Both the position numbers and the translations under genes were made by a program. Shown piece by piece: positions 26,902 to 35,900 of a DNA stretch of 64,000 nucleotides. The stretch comes from Bacteroidales bacterium (GTDB lineage: Bacteria > Bacteroidota > Bacteroidia > Bacteroidales > FEN-979): assembly GCA_023229525.1 (NCBI GenBank), contig JALNZC010000019.1, forward strand, positions 8,150 to 72,149. The letters are read 5' to 3'. Below the pieces are notes generated by a model. That model searched no databases and was not told where the DNA came from. It saw only the letters and a program-made list of their open reading frames with translations. The number at the start of each line of letters is the position of its first letter. Position 1 is the stretch's first letter.

Positions 26902-28413
26902 TTAGTGCAACATGGGCGCTGCCGACAGCAGTTTCTGCATAATTGGACCAAGTCCCTGTGTGATCATATCCGAAAGCCACAGTGGCGCAATGCCAATAAC
27001 AGTTATCCCAAAGATCAGCGCCACTACGCTGATTTTATCATACCATTTGGCATCGGTGATCATTTCATACGCTTCATTCCGGATTTTACCCAACAATAAA
27101 ATGCCCACCACGCGAAGGATATAAACTGCGGTCACAACGATGGAAGAGGCAACAATGATGGTGGCCACGCGATGGAACACATCGGCATTCTGAAAGGCGC
27201 CGACAAAGATGGTCATCTCTGCGACAAAACCGCTGAACCCGGGAAGCCCGAGTGAGGCCAACCCTGCAATTACATAAGCAACTGCGAGAAACGGCATCAC
27301 TTTCATTAATCCTCCCATTTCATTGATATAACGGGTGTGTGTCCTTCCGTAGATCATGCCAATAAGAGCAAAGAAAAGGGCCGTCATGATACCGTGAGAG
27401 ATCATCTGCATGATGGCGCCGTTCATCGCGGTTTGATTGAACATCAGGATGGCAAAGAGGACCAGGGCACAGTGACTGACCGAAGAATAGGCATTGATGT
27501 ATTTGAGGTCTTTCTGCCAGACGGCGCCAAGAGCGCCGTATATAACGCCAATGGTAGCCAGGATCAGGAAAATCCACCCCAATTGATGAGCAGCCTCCGG
27601 AAGCAGAAATACGGCAACACGATAACAACCATATCCGCCTAATTTCATCAGTACCCCGGCATGAAGCATAGATACGGCAGTAGGTGCCGAAGCATGACCG
27701 TCGGGCGACCATGTGTGGAAAGGAAAAAGCGCTCCCAATACGCCGAAACCAACAAAGAGGAAGGGAAATAGGAATCGCTGTGTCTCAACAGGTATATGTA
27801 CTTTGGATATCTGGATCAGGTCAAAGGTCAGCGGGCCGCCACCCGGTGCAGAGTTGAAATACAATCCAAGTATGCCCAGGAGGATCAATGCCGAACCGCC
27901 CATGAGCATAAGGGTCAGCTTCATGGCTGAATAATGACGGGGTCCGCTTCCCCAAATCCCGATTAACAGGTACATCGGGATCACGGCCAGTTCATAAAAG
28001 AGGAACATCGTGAACAGATCCAGGGAAATGAAAAAGCCGAATACTCCGGAAGCCAGCAGAATCAATGAAGTGAAAAATTCACGGGGCAGATCTACGATAT
28101 CCCAACTGGCAAAAATTCCGGCAAAAACCACGAGTGAGGTAAGCCCGATCATAGCAACCGATACGCCATCCACACCGACAAAAAAATGAATGTTCAGGGT
28201 TTGATACCATAAATTATCCTGGATGAAAAGAATTTCGGCCATATTTCCGGCACGGCGTTCGGCCAGGAAAAGAAAGATCAGGACAATGGCAGTGATCAAC
28301 TGAAGGCTCATCCCGACTACGGCAGTCCATTTAACCTGCATGTGGTTTTTGCACAGTAGAATACCAATTACAGTGAGAACCGGTATGATGATAAACAGTG
28401 TCAGAAAACTCAT
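26902..28413 (-). CDS. nuoM: NADH-quinone oxidoreductase subunit M
   Basis: 503 residues, an antiporter-like membrane subunit of complex I with about 14 helices. It carries the motif of proton-pumping subunits around PFHTWSPDGHASAPTAVSML and the lysine/glutamate positions seen in NuoM. It lies 12 bases after nuoL and 56 bases before nuoN, in canonical order. Length is normal. Confidence 0.95.
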   Translation of the reverse strand: MSFLTLFIIIPVLTVIGILLCKNHMQVKWTAVVGMSLQLITAIVLIFLFLAERRAGNMAEILFIQDNLWYQTLNIHFFVGVDGVSVAMIGLTSLVVFAGIFASWDIVDLPREFFTSLILLASGVFGFFISLDLFTMFLFYELAVIPMYLLIGIWGSGPRHYSAMKLTLMLMGGSALILLGILGLYFNSAPGGGPLTFDLIQISKVHIPVETQRFLFPFLFVGFGVLGALFPFHTWSPDGHASAPTAVSMLHAGVLMKLGGYGCYRVAVFLLPEAAHQLGWIFLILATIGVIYGALGAVWQKDLKYINAYSSVSHCALVLFAILMFNQTAMNGAIMQMISHGIMTALFFALIGMIYGRTHTRYINEMGGLMKVMPFLAVAYVIAGLASLGLPGFSGFVAEMTIFVGAFQNADVFHRVATIIVASSIVVTAVYILRVVGILLLGKIRNEAYEMITDAKWYDKISVVALIFGITVIGIAPLWLSDMITQGLGPIMQKLLSAAPMLH

Positions 28414-28425
28414 TCTTCTATTGTT

Positions 28426-30348
28426 TTAGTTGGTCCATAAATAGATAAATAACAAAGCAAGGAAAATGGTTCCCGAAACAAACACAATGGCATATTGCTG
28501 AAGTTGACCCGATTGAAACTTTCGTATCCGGAAAGAAGCTTCATTGGTAACGTATGATACCCCATTCATGGTCCCATCCACGATGTGCCGGTCAAACCAA
28601 GCGATCGGCCGTGATATATAATTGAATATGATCCTTTTGGTAATGAAAAGATAAACCTCGTCGATGTAAAATTTATGGTACGCCGCGGTATAAAATCCCC
28701 CCATTGATCTGGCAAGACGGGTTGCAATATTATTTTCTTTCCTGTAAAAAACGGTGGCAACGGCAATACCCACAACTGCGATCAGTATCGAAGGGATCGC
28801 AATGCCCCATTCAGTATGGATTTCGAAAGGCAAACCGTCTGAAGTAACAAGTTTCGTAAAAGGAATAAAACCTGTAAAAGTAGAGCCGAGAGCCAGGAAA
28901 ATCAATGGAATGGTCATCGTGGCCGGGGCTTCATGAGGTGTATGGTGATAATGTACCTCTTTTCTCCAGAAAACAGAATAATACAAACGGAACATATAAA
29001 ACGCAGTCAGCCCGGCAACAGCGTATTCCATTGCGAATAAAACTTTGTTATGGTGGAATGCTGCGACCAGGATTTCATCCTTGCTGAAGAAACCCGCAAA
29101 CGGAGGTATACCGGCAATGGCAAGACAAGCGATCAGGAAAGTAATATGGGTGATGGGCAGATATTTCCGCAATCCACCCATTTCATTCATATAATTGCTG
29201 TGTACGGCATGGATGATCGCCCCGGCCCCAAGGAATAACAACGCTTTAAAAAATGCATGGGTGAAAAGATGGAACATGGAGGCCATGTACCCTAAGCCTT
29301 CATGACCGCCGTAACCTGAAACTCCCAGCGCCAGCATCATGTAACCGATCTGCGACATGGTGGAATAGGCCAATACCCGCTTTATATCAAATTGTGTACA
29401 GGCAATAACGGCCGCGAAAAGAGAGGTAAAAGCGCCAACCCAGGCCACAATATCAAGTGCGGCAGTTTCGTGAATATATATTGGGAACATCCGCGCAACC
29501 AGGTATACACCGGCCACTACCATGGTGGCTGCATGGATCAGCGCAGAAACAGGTGTTGGCCCTTCCATGGCATCGGGTAACCAGATGTGTAACGGAAACA
29601 TGGCCGATTTGCCGGCACCACCCATGAATATAAAAATCATCGACCAGGTCATGGTTGATAAACCCAGAAACCAGACCCCCTGACCGGAAGAAAAAGCCGG
29701 GCTAGAAGAACCGGTCAAGGTGATAAAATCAAAAGTTCCGGTGGTATATGAAAGGATCAGGATGCCGATCAGGAATCCGAGATCAGCAAAACGGGTAACT
29801 ATAAATGCTTTTTTGGAAGCTGCAACCGCTGTGTCTCTCGTATAATAGAAACCGATCAACAGATACGAAGAAACCCCTACAAGTTCCCAGAAAATATACA
29901 TCTGAAAAATATTGGTCGCTACAACCAACCCCAGCATTGAGAAGCTGAAAAGCGAAAGCATGGCAAAAAACCGTTGAAAGCCTTTCTCACCGTGCATGTA
30001 ACCGATCGAATAAAGATGGACCATGAGCGAAACGGTGGTGATCACAATCAACATCATTACCGAGATGGGGTCAAGAAGAACCCCCATATCAATATGCAGT
30101 TTGTCGGTTAAGTGGAGCCATACGGTGTTCACCGCCAATAATTTCTGGAATGAACCATCAGTGGCTTTTTCGAGCACAAAGAAATATTTGTACGCGGTGA
30201 AAAGAGAAAGTACCCAGATGACAAAAAGTCCCGAAGTGCCTATTACCCCTGAAACCAGTGGTTTGAATCGGTTCCCGAAAAGGCCGACCAGTACAAATAG
30301 AAACAGCGGAATCAGCAGGATCAGCGCGGTATAAGAAAAATCGATCAT
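28426..30348 (-). CDS. nuoL: NADH-quinone oxidoreductase subunit L
   Basis: 640 residues, the distal antiporter-like subunit of complex I. It has the proton_antipo_N and M domains, the motif MFPLHIWLPDAMEGPTPVSA, and the long C-terminal lateral helix that clamps the pumping units (about 560-640). Its coding length is normal for the family. It lies 30 bases after nuoK, separated by a 7-base repeat array. Confidence 0.95.
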   Translation of the reverse strand: MIDFSYTALILLIPLFLFVLVGLFGNRFKPLVSGVIGTSGLFVIWVLSLFTAYKYFFVLEKATDGSFQKLLAVNTVWLHLTDKLHIDMGVLLDPISVMMLIVITTVSLMVHLYSIGYMHGEKGFQRFFAMLSLFSFSMLGLVVATNIFQMYIFWELVGVSSYLLIGFYYTRDTAVAASKKAFIVTRFADLGFLIGILILSYTTGTFDFITLTGSSSPAFSSGQGVWFLGLSTMTWSMIFIFMGGAGKSAMFPLHIWLPDAMEGPTPVSALIHAATMVVAGVYLVARMFPIYIHETAALDIVAWVGAFTSLFAAVIACTQFDIKRVLAYSTMSQIGYMMLALGVSGYGGHEGLGYMASMFHLFTHAFFKALLFLGAGAIIHAVHSNYMNEMGGLRKYLPITHITFLIACLAIAGIPPFAGFFSKDEILVAAFHHNKVLFAMEYAVAGLTAFYMFRLYYSVFWRKEVHYHHTPHEAPATMTIPLIFLALGSTFTGFIPFTKLVTSDGLPFEIHTEWGIAIPSILIAVVGIAVATVFYRKENNIATRLARSMGGFYTAAYHKFYIDEVYLFITKRIIFNYISRPIAWFDRHIVDGTMNGVSYVTNEASFRIRKFQSGQLQQYAIVFVSGTIFLALLFIYLWTN

Positions 30349-30351
30349 ATA

Positions 30352-30379
30352 TTTTGATTTACGATTTTAGATTTTAGAT
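30352..30379. repeat. 7-base repeat array between nuoK and nuoL
   Basis: Units TTTTGAT, TTACGAT, TTTAGAT, TTTAGAT. On the minus strand they read ATCTAAA and ATCGTAA, the same unit family as the nuoM/nuoN array but in opposite orientation. Confidence 0.8.
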
Positions 30380-30696
30380 TAATATTTCATTTCATCCATC
30401 TTTTCAACATTAATGCTGACAAGCCGGCGGTAAATATTAATGATGATGGCAATGGCTACAGAAGCCTCGGCTGCAGCAACCGCAATGATGAAAATGGTGA
30501 AGAACATCCCTTCCAGGTGGCCCGGATAAAGGATCTTGTTAAACGCCACAAAATTGATGTTGACCGAATTTAAAATCAATTCGGTCGACATGAGAATGGT
30601 GATCAGGTTCTTCCGGACCAGAAATCCATAAATACCGACAAAGAACATGATGGTGCCGGTGATGAGAAACCAGGTTAATGGAACGCCTTCAAACAT
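30379..30696 (-). CDS. nuoK: NADH-quinone oxidoreductase subunit K
   Basis: 105 residues, three helices. The start FEGVPLTWFLITGTIMFFVG and the loop STELILNSVNINFVAF are typical of NuoK, including the conserved glutamates in helices two and three used for proton transfer. Its C-terminal tail (SINVEKMDEMKY) is longer than in E. coli. Confidence 0.93.
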   Translation of the reverse strand: MFEGVPLTWFLITGTIMFFVGIYGFLVRKNLITILMSTELILNSVNINFVAFNKILYPGHLEGMFFTIFIIAVAAAEASVAIAIIINIYRRLVSINVEKMDEMKY

Positions 30697-30727
30697 ATAG
30701 TCGGAGTATTAAATCATTAATCTTTTG

Positions 30728-31240
30728 TTAATCTTTACGTTTTTTTGCCAGAATGATGGCGCCCACCATGGCAGCCAACAACAAGATGCTGATCACCTCA
30801 AACGGAAGAGCATATCCGAATTTTTCGGTACTGATCAAACTTTTGGCGATCACATGAATATCGGTCCGCTCACTCCCGGACATTACCTCTTGCGGAAACT
30901 GGTATTGCAGTATCGTGGCAATGGTAATAACCGCTCCGAATGCAACTGCCACCAGCGCCGGTACAACTTTTTTCCATCCCGGGGCTTCCAGTTTATCTGC
31001 AATATGACTGGTGAGCAGAATGGAGAAAATGATCAGCACTACGATACCTCCGGCATAAAGGGCCAACTGTATGGCTGCCAGGAAATTAAACCGCAGTAAA
31101 AAATACATACCCCCGGTAGCTACCAGCACGAAAAGCAGGAAGGTGGCCGCCCGCAGGATACGCCGGCTGGTCACAGTCAAAATGGAAAAAATAATAATGA
31201 CTGCCGAAAAGATCGCAAACATCAATTGATTGGTCGTCAT
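30728..31240 (-). CDS. nuoJ: NADH-quinone oxidoreductase subunit J
   Basis: 170 residues, five helices. It has the ND6-type motif AAIQLALYAGGIVVLIIFSI. Start overlaps the nuoI stop by 4 bases. Acts in the membrane arm of complex I. Confidence 0.93.
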   Translation of the reverse strand: MTTNQLMFAIFSAVIIIFSILTVTSRRILRAATFLLFVLVATGGMYFLLRFNFLAAIQLALYAGGIVVLIIFSILLTSHIADKLEAPGWKKVVPALVAVAFGAVITIATILQYQFPQEVMSGSERTDIHVIAKSLISTEKFGYALPFEVISILLLAAMVGAIILAKKRKD

Positions 31241-31719
31241 TCTACAATATCTTTTATGATGGATGATCCGGGTTGATTTAAAATCTTGGACAGCTTTGAC
31301 CGGTCGTAAACAGCATGTTCAAATTTCTGTCCCCAGGCCAGGGCATTGGATGGGCACGATTTGATACATAACCCGCAAAACGTACACATGCTCAGGTGGT
31401 ATATATGTTTGCTGATGATGCGCTTCTTTTTTCCATCGGGCATATCAATTCTATCCTGAATGATCTCGATAGAACCATTAGGGCAATTTGTTTCGCAGAT
31501 ACCGCAACCGGTACAACGATGGAAGTTTTGCTCATTATGCGGCATGATGACTTCGCCCTTGAACCGGTCGTACATTTTTAATTTATTCCGGTTCTCCGGA
31601 TATTGCTGGGTCACGATTTCCCAGGGGCTGAAAAAATATCTCCCGGTCACCTTCATTCCTGTAAGGAGTGATTTGACTGCACGGAAGATATCTGTAAAGT
31701 ACTTGAAGAAACTGTTCAT
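31237..31719 (-). CDS. nuoI: NADH-quinone oxidoreductase subunit I
   Basis: 160 residues. Two [4Fe-4S] motifs (CTGCGICETNCPNGSIEI and CTFCGLCIKSCPSNALAW) pass electrons to NuoB. In a complex without NuoEFG, NuoI, with NuoB, is the likely electron-entry subunit and may accept electrons from ferredoxin. It overlaps nuoJ by 4 bases and lies 4 bases after nuoH. Confidence 0.93.
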   Translation of the reverse strand: MNSFFKYFTDIFRAVKSLLTGMKVTGRYFFSPWEIVTQQYPENRNKLKMYDRFKGEVIMPHNEQNFHRCTGCGICETNCPNGSIEIIQDRIDMPDGKKKRIISKHIYHLSMCTFCGLCIKSCPSNALAWGQKFEHAVYDRSKLSKILNQPGSSIIKDIVE

Positions 31720-31723
31720 AGTT

Positions 31724-32812
31724 TTAAAAATGCCAACCCATTAATACAAGAAATGCCATTACCAGAATATTGACCAGGTTGATGGGTAGTAGATATTTCC
31801 ACTCAAGGGTCAACAACTGATCGATACGCAACCGGGGAAAGGTCCATTTAAACCACATCATCATCCAGATGACAAAAAATGTTTTCCCTATGTACCATAC
31901 AAACGGCGGGATGAAATCCATGATGTGATTAAACCCTTCCCAGGCGCCAACATGGAACGGCATCCACCCGCCAAGGAATACGGTAGCGGCGATTGACGCT
32001 ACGATAAACATATTCATATATTCTGCGAGGAAGAAAAAAGCAAACTTGATCCCGGAATATTCGGTATGGAAACCGGCGGTAAGTTCCGATTCGGCTTCGG
32101 CCAGGTCAAACGGACCCCGGTTTGTTTCGGCAGTACTGGCAATGAGAAATATCACAAAGGCAATAAAGGCAGGGATATGACCCTTGAAGATGAACCAGCC
32201 GTTGGCCTGGCCCTCAACAATCTGCGAAAATTGCATGGTGCCTGCCAGAATAATTATCGTAAGCAACGATAATCCAACCGACAGTTCATAACTCACAATC
32301 TGGGCCCCACTCCGCATGGCCCCGATAAGGGAGTATTTGTTGTTCGATGACCAGCCTGCCAGCAGGATCCCAACAACACCGAGTGAGGATACTGCAATCA
32401 CATACAATATACCGATATCAAAATCAATGGCATGCAAACCTTTGGCAAAAGGAATGGCAGCTATGGCCATGAAAGAAGCTATGATAATGATAAAAGGAGC
32501 AATGTTGAACAGCAATTTGTCGGCATTTTTAATGGTTATCAGTTCTTTGAGCATTAACTTGATAAAGTCGGCAATGGTCTGGAAAAATCCGTAGGGGCCA
32601 ACCCGGTTGGGGCCTACACGGTTCTGCATGAAGGCACATACTTTCCGTTCCGCATAAACGAGGAAGAGGCCGACCAACGCATAAAAAAGCAGAAATACCA
32701 GGCCGATAATGGTCATTTCGACAACAACGGCCCAAAAGGGCGGCAGGTTATCGTACAGGAACTTATCGATCCATTGGTTGAATGACGTGAAGTCATAAAT
32801 ACTAAAGTTCAT
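31724..32812 (-). CDS. nuoH: NADH-quinone oxidoreductase subunit H
   Basis: 362 residues, eight helices. It forms the quinone-binding channel with NuoB and NuoD. The motif AERKVCAFMQNRVGPNRVGP and the loop TNRGPFDLAEAESELTAGFH are classic. Length and order are standard. Confidence 0.95.
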   Translation of the reverse strand: MNFSIYDFTSFNQWIDKFLYDNLPPFWAVVVEMTIIGLVFLLFYALVGLFLVYAERKVCAFMQNRVGPNRVGPYGFFQTIADFIKLMLKELITIKNADKLLFNIAPFIIIIASFMAIAAIPFAKGLHAIDFDIGILYVIAVSSLGVVGILLAGWSSNNKYSLIGAMRSGAQIVSYELSVGLSLLTIIILAGTMQFSQIVEGQANGWFIFKGHIPAFIAFVIFLIASTAETNRGPFDLAEAESELTAGFHTEYSGIKFAFFFLAEYMNMFIVASIAATVFLGGWMPFHVGAWEGFNHIMDFIPPFVWYIGKTFFVIWMMMWFKWTFPRLRIDQLLTLEWKYLLPINLVNILVMAFLVLMGWHF

Positions 32813-32824
32813 AGATAAAGTTTA

Positions 32825-33952
32825 TTATCTGTCAATATCCGGAATAACATAGTCCAAAGATCCACCGATGGCAACCAGGTCGGCGATCTTTACCCCCCGG
32901 CTGATATGGTCAAGGGCGCTGAGGTTGGAGAAATTCGGAGAACGGAATTTCATCCGGTAAGGGGTTTTATTGCCATCGCTCACTACATATACACCAAGTT
33001 CCCCCCGGGCTGCTTCTACCCGCTGATAATACTCCCCTGCTGGCAGTTTGATCACCGCCTTCATCTTTGCAGTGTAATCGCCTGCCGGAATATTGTCGAT
33101 AAGCTGCTCGATAATTTTCATCGACTCACGCATCTCATGCATTCTCATCAAATAACGGGTAAATGTATCCCCATCGTTTCCGAGGATCTCCCTGAAATCA
33201 GCTTTATCATAAACGCCGTAAGGATGATGTTTCCGAACATCACAGGAAAAACCCGATGCACGGCCAGACGGGCCGATGACTCCATAACTGATGGCATCCT
33301 CTTTAGTAAGGACACCAATGCCCTTGGTTCGTTCCTGCATGATGATATTCCCGGTAAGAATATCGTCATAATCCTTGATTTTCTTCCTGAAATATTTAAT
33401 AAAATCTTTAACCCCTTTTTGGAAATTGGGATGAATATCCATCATCAGACCGCCCGGGGTATAATAACTATGAAGTAAACGGGAGCCGAACGACTCCTCA
33501 AAAATATCAAGGATCTTTTCCCGGTCGCGCAAACCATAGAAGAAACAGGTGAGACCTCCCATGTCCATACCGAAGCTGCACCACCATAACTGGTGAGAAG
33601 CAATGCGGTTTAATTCATCAATAATGGTCCGGATGTATTTGACTCTTTCAGGAACTTCTACCTCCAGGGCTTTTTCAACCAAAAGGCACACCGCATGATT
33701 GTTGATATGGGCCGACAGGTAATCCATCCGGTCGGTGAGATGGATGATCTGGGGATAGGTGTCTTTTTCACACATTTTTTCAATGCCACGATGGATATAC
33801 CCGCAATGTGGTTTTAGACTTTTTACGATTTCTCCCTGAAGTGAAACGACCAGCCTTAGAACACCATGTGTGGAAGGATGCTGAGGTCCCATATTAATAT
33901 GGTATTCCTCCTCCTCTATGTTTTTTACAGGTAGGTTTATGACTTCTTTCAT
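32825..33952 (-). CDS. nuoD: NADH-quinone oxidoreductase subunit D
   Basis: 375 residues, the 49-kDa subunit that shapes the quinone pocket. The start HINMGPQHPSTHGVLR and SLDYVIPDIDR at the end are typical. It is separate from nuoC, not fused. The quinone-site His and Tyr regions are present. Distance to nuoC is 2 bases. Confidence 0.95.
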   Translation of the reverse strand: MKEVINLPVKNIEEEEYHINMGPQHPSTHGVLRLVVSLQGEIVKSLKPHCGYIHRGIEKMCEKDTYPQIIHLTDRMDYLSAHINNHAVCLLVEKALEVEVPERVKYIRTIIDELNRIASHQLWWCSFGMDMGGLTCFFYGLRDREKILDIFEESFGSRLLHSYYTPGGLMMDIHPNFQKGVKDFIKYFRKKIKDYDDILTGNIIMQERTKGIGVLTKEDAISYGVIGPSGRASGFSCDVRKHHPYGVYDKADFREILGNDGDTFTRYLMRMHEMRESMKIIEQLIDNIPAGDYTAKMKAVIKLPAGEYYQRVEAARGELGVYVVSDGNKTPYRMKFRSPNFSNLSALDHISRGVKIADLVAIGGSLDYVIPDIDR

Positions 33953-33954
33953 AC

Positions 33955-34413
33955 CTAAAGTTCTACGATATTAACTTCATCAACATAATCCTTGCGGAGT
34001 GGGTGGCCTTTCCAATCTTCTTCGAGGAAAATTCTGCGCAGGTCGGGATGGTTGTTGAACCGTATCCCGAGAAGATCATATATTTCACGTTCATGAAATT
34101 CGGCGGTCCGCCAGATATTGCTCACGGTTTCCACGGATCCGTTTTCGCGGTCTGCAACGCGTACTTTAAGCGCCAATTGATGTTTATGAATGGTTGATTC
34201 GAAGTGATAAACCACTTCCAGAAATTTGATCATGTCAACCCCGGAAAGGCAAAACAGGAAGTCGAATGCCAGATCAGTTTCCGTTTTCAACGCGACTGCC
34301 AGGTCAAGCATCCTGGCCGGAGGGATGATGAAGGTGAGGAACTGTTTATTTTCCTGGAATTCTGCGTCGGGAACAAGGCCCAGAATACGTTCCTTCAATG
34401 TTGCGTTATCCAT
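33955..34413 (-). CDS. nuoC: NADH-quinone oxidoreductase subunit C
   Basis: 152 residues, the 30-kDa subunit. The C-terminal motif ERERYDLLGI is represented here by EREIYDLLGIRFNNHPDLRR, followed by GHPLRKDY. It forms part of the quinone-side module with NuoB, D and I. Confidence 0.93.
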   Translation of the reverse strand: MDNATLKERILGLVPDAEFQENKQFLTFIIPPARMLDLAVALKTETDLAFDFLFCLSGVDMIKFLEVVYHFESTIHKHQLALKVRVADRENGSVETVSNIWRTAEFHEREIYDLLGIRFNNHPDLRRIFLEEDWKGHPLRKDYVDEVNIVEL

Positions 34414-34429
34414 CTTGGGGAAATATCTA

Positions 34430-34978
34430 TTATAAATTTTCTGTTTTTCTCGGGTTGGTCAGGGTTTCCAGCTTGATTTTTCGCTGAAGCTGCATTACAC
34501 CGTAAAGCAGCGCTTCAGGACGGGGAGGACAGCCTGGCACATATACATCAACAGGAATTACGTGGTCGACACCCCTGACGACGTGATAGGAATTATAAAA
34601 AAAAGGGCCGCCCGATACAGCGCAAGCCCCCATGGCAATGACATATTTGGGATCCGACATCTGGTCGTATAGACGTTTGAGCACAGGCGCCATTTTATTG
34701 ACGATGGTACCAGCAACTACAATCATATCTGATTGACGGGGACTGGCGCGATAAACTTCAATACCGAACCGTGAGAAATCGTGACGGGAAGCTCCGGTCG
34801 CCATCATTTCGATCCCACAACAACTTGTGGCAAAAGTCAACGGCCAGATAGAATTTGAACGCCCCCAGTCCATCACTGCATCCAGCGTGGTGAGTAAAAT
34901 ATTCCCACCGGATTTCCTGAACAGATCAAGGGTTTCATTGTCTTGGAAATCCGCTTCTTTCATGTTTTTTATTCCCAT
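34430..34978 (-). CDS. nuoB: NADH-quinone oxidoreductase subunit B
   Basis: 182 residues. The tandem cysteines of SCCGIEMMATG and the further cysteines of MGACAVSGGPF and VPGCPPRPEALLYG ligate cluster N2, the last cluster before the quinone. It overlaps the nuoA stop by 10 bases. A second ATG four codons later is an alternative start. Confidence 0.95.
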   Translation of the reverse strand: MGIKNMKEADFQDNETLDLFRKSGGNILLTTLDAVMDWGRSNSIWPLTFATSCCGIEMMATGASRHDFSRFGIEVYRASPRQSDMIVVAGTIVNKMAPVLKRLYDQMSDPKYVIAMGACAVSGGPFFYNSYHVVRGVDHVIPVDVYVPGCPPRPEALLYGVMQLQRKIKLETLTNPRKTENL

Positions 34979-35319
34979 TTCAAGGCTCCTTTCTTCCAGG
35001 CATATAAAAGGCCCAAACCCAGTACGAAAAAGAATATAACAATTTCGACAAAAGCAACCATACCGAGCTCTTTCATCACAACAGCCCAGGGAAATATAAA
35101 AACACTTTCGACATCAAAAATCAGAAAAATGATGGCAAAAAGATAATACCCCACGTTAAACTGGAGCCAGGTAAGCCCTTCTGTGGGAATCCCGCATTCG
35201 TAAGCTTCAGCTTTTTGGGGATTGGCGGAATTGGGAGCCACATAGTGGGCAAAAACGAGGGCGAACCCCACCAGGAATGCCCCTACTATAAAAAAGAGAA
35301 TCAGGCTTTCAGCGCTCAT
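34969..35319 (-). CDS. nuoA: NADH-quinone oxidoreductase subunit A
   Basis: 116 residues, three helices. The motif KAEAYECGIPTEG and the FLIFDVESVFIFPW stretch define NuoA. It is the first gene of the operon. No nuoE, nuoF or nuoG is present between it and its neighbours. Confidence 0.94.
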   Translation of the reverse strand: MSAESLILFFIVGAFLVGFALVFAHYVAPNSANPQKAEAYECGIPTEGLTWLQFNVGYYLFAIIFLIFDVESVFIFPWAVVMKELGMVAFVEIVIFFFVLGLGLLYAWKKGALKWE

Positions 35320-35347
35320 AATGTGAATCAGTTAACAATCGCGGCGG

Positions 35348-35355
35348 CAAAGATA
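35348..35355 (-). promoter_or_regulatory. candidate -7 promoter element of the nuo operon
   Basis: TATCTTTG on the minus strand, a full match to TAnnTTTG, 29 bases before nuoA. The nearest TTG upstream is 15 bases away, shorter than the ideal 19, so the -33 element is unclear. Confidence 0.45.
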
Positions 35356-35900
35356 AAAATTAATCTGAAACAACCCGACGGAAGATAACGACCCGATTAA
35401 ACATCATATATGGATATACCTGATTATCTGATATGTAAAAAACTGAGTCTGAAAAATATCAAAGGGGGGATTGATATTTATCAATGAAACTGTCATTCGG
35501 CGATGCAACTGTTCCTGAGTGAGTCAAAGTACCGGTTATAAACAGACAGAAGAAACCGGTAGCTTACATAATAAGAAATCTGCAATGCAATTTAATCATT
35601 TCATCCCCCGGCCCCTTCTATTTGAGGTGAAGGGGTACCGCGGCTGAGGCTCTCATACTATATTCCCTGTCCCCTGGGTCGGAATTGGTATCCGGGGTTA
35701 GCCCTGTGGTTCATATCATAGATTTACCTGAAATATAATCTCTTCGAAATAAATTAATTGTGACTTGTGTGAAATATTTTGTTTGAAAATGATGATAAAT
35801 TTTGTAATATTAGGAGCCTTTAGAAAACCCGCTATACGCTATGAAAATTAGCGAAAATCAATAATATAATCATCCAATCATTTTGATAAAAAACAAAAAA
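35356..35900. other. 545-base intergenic stretch without a gene
   Basis: Divergent spacer between nuoA and the VCBS/T9SS gene. I see no gene or RNA. A locally GC-rich block at about 35607-35712 holds a short hairpin (CCCCTTC and GAAGGGG), and may be a degenerate intergenic repeat. Confidence 0.4.
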
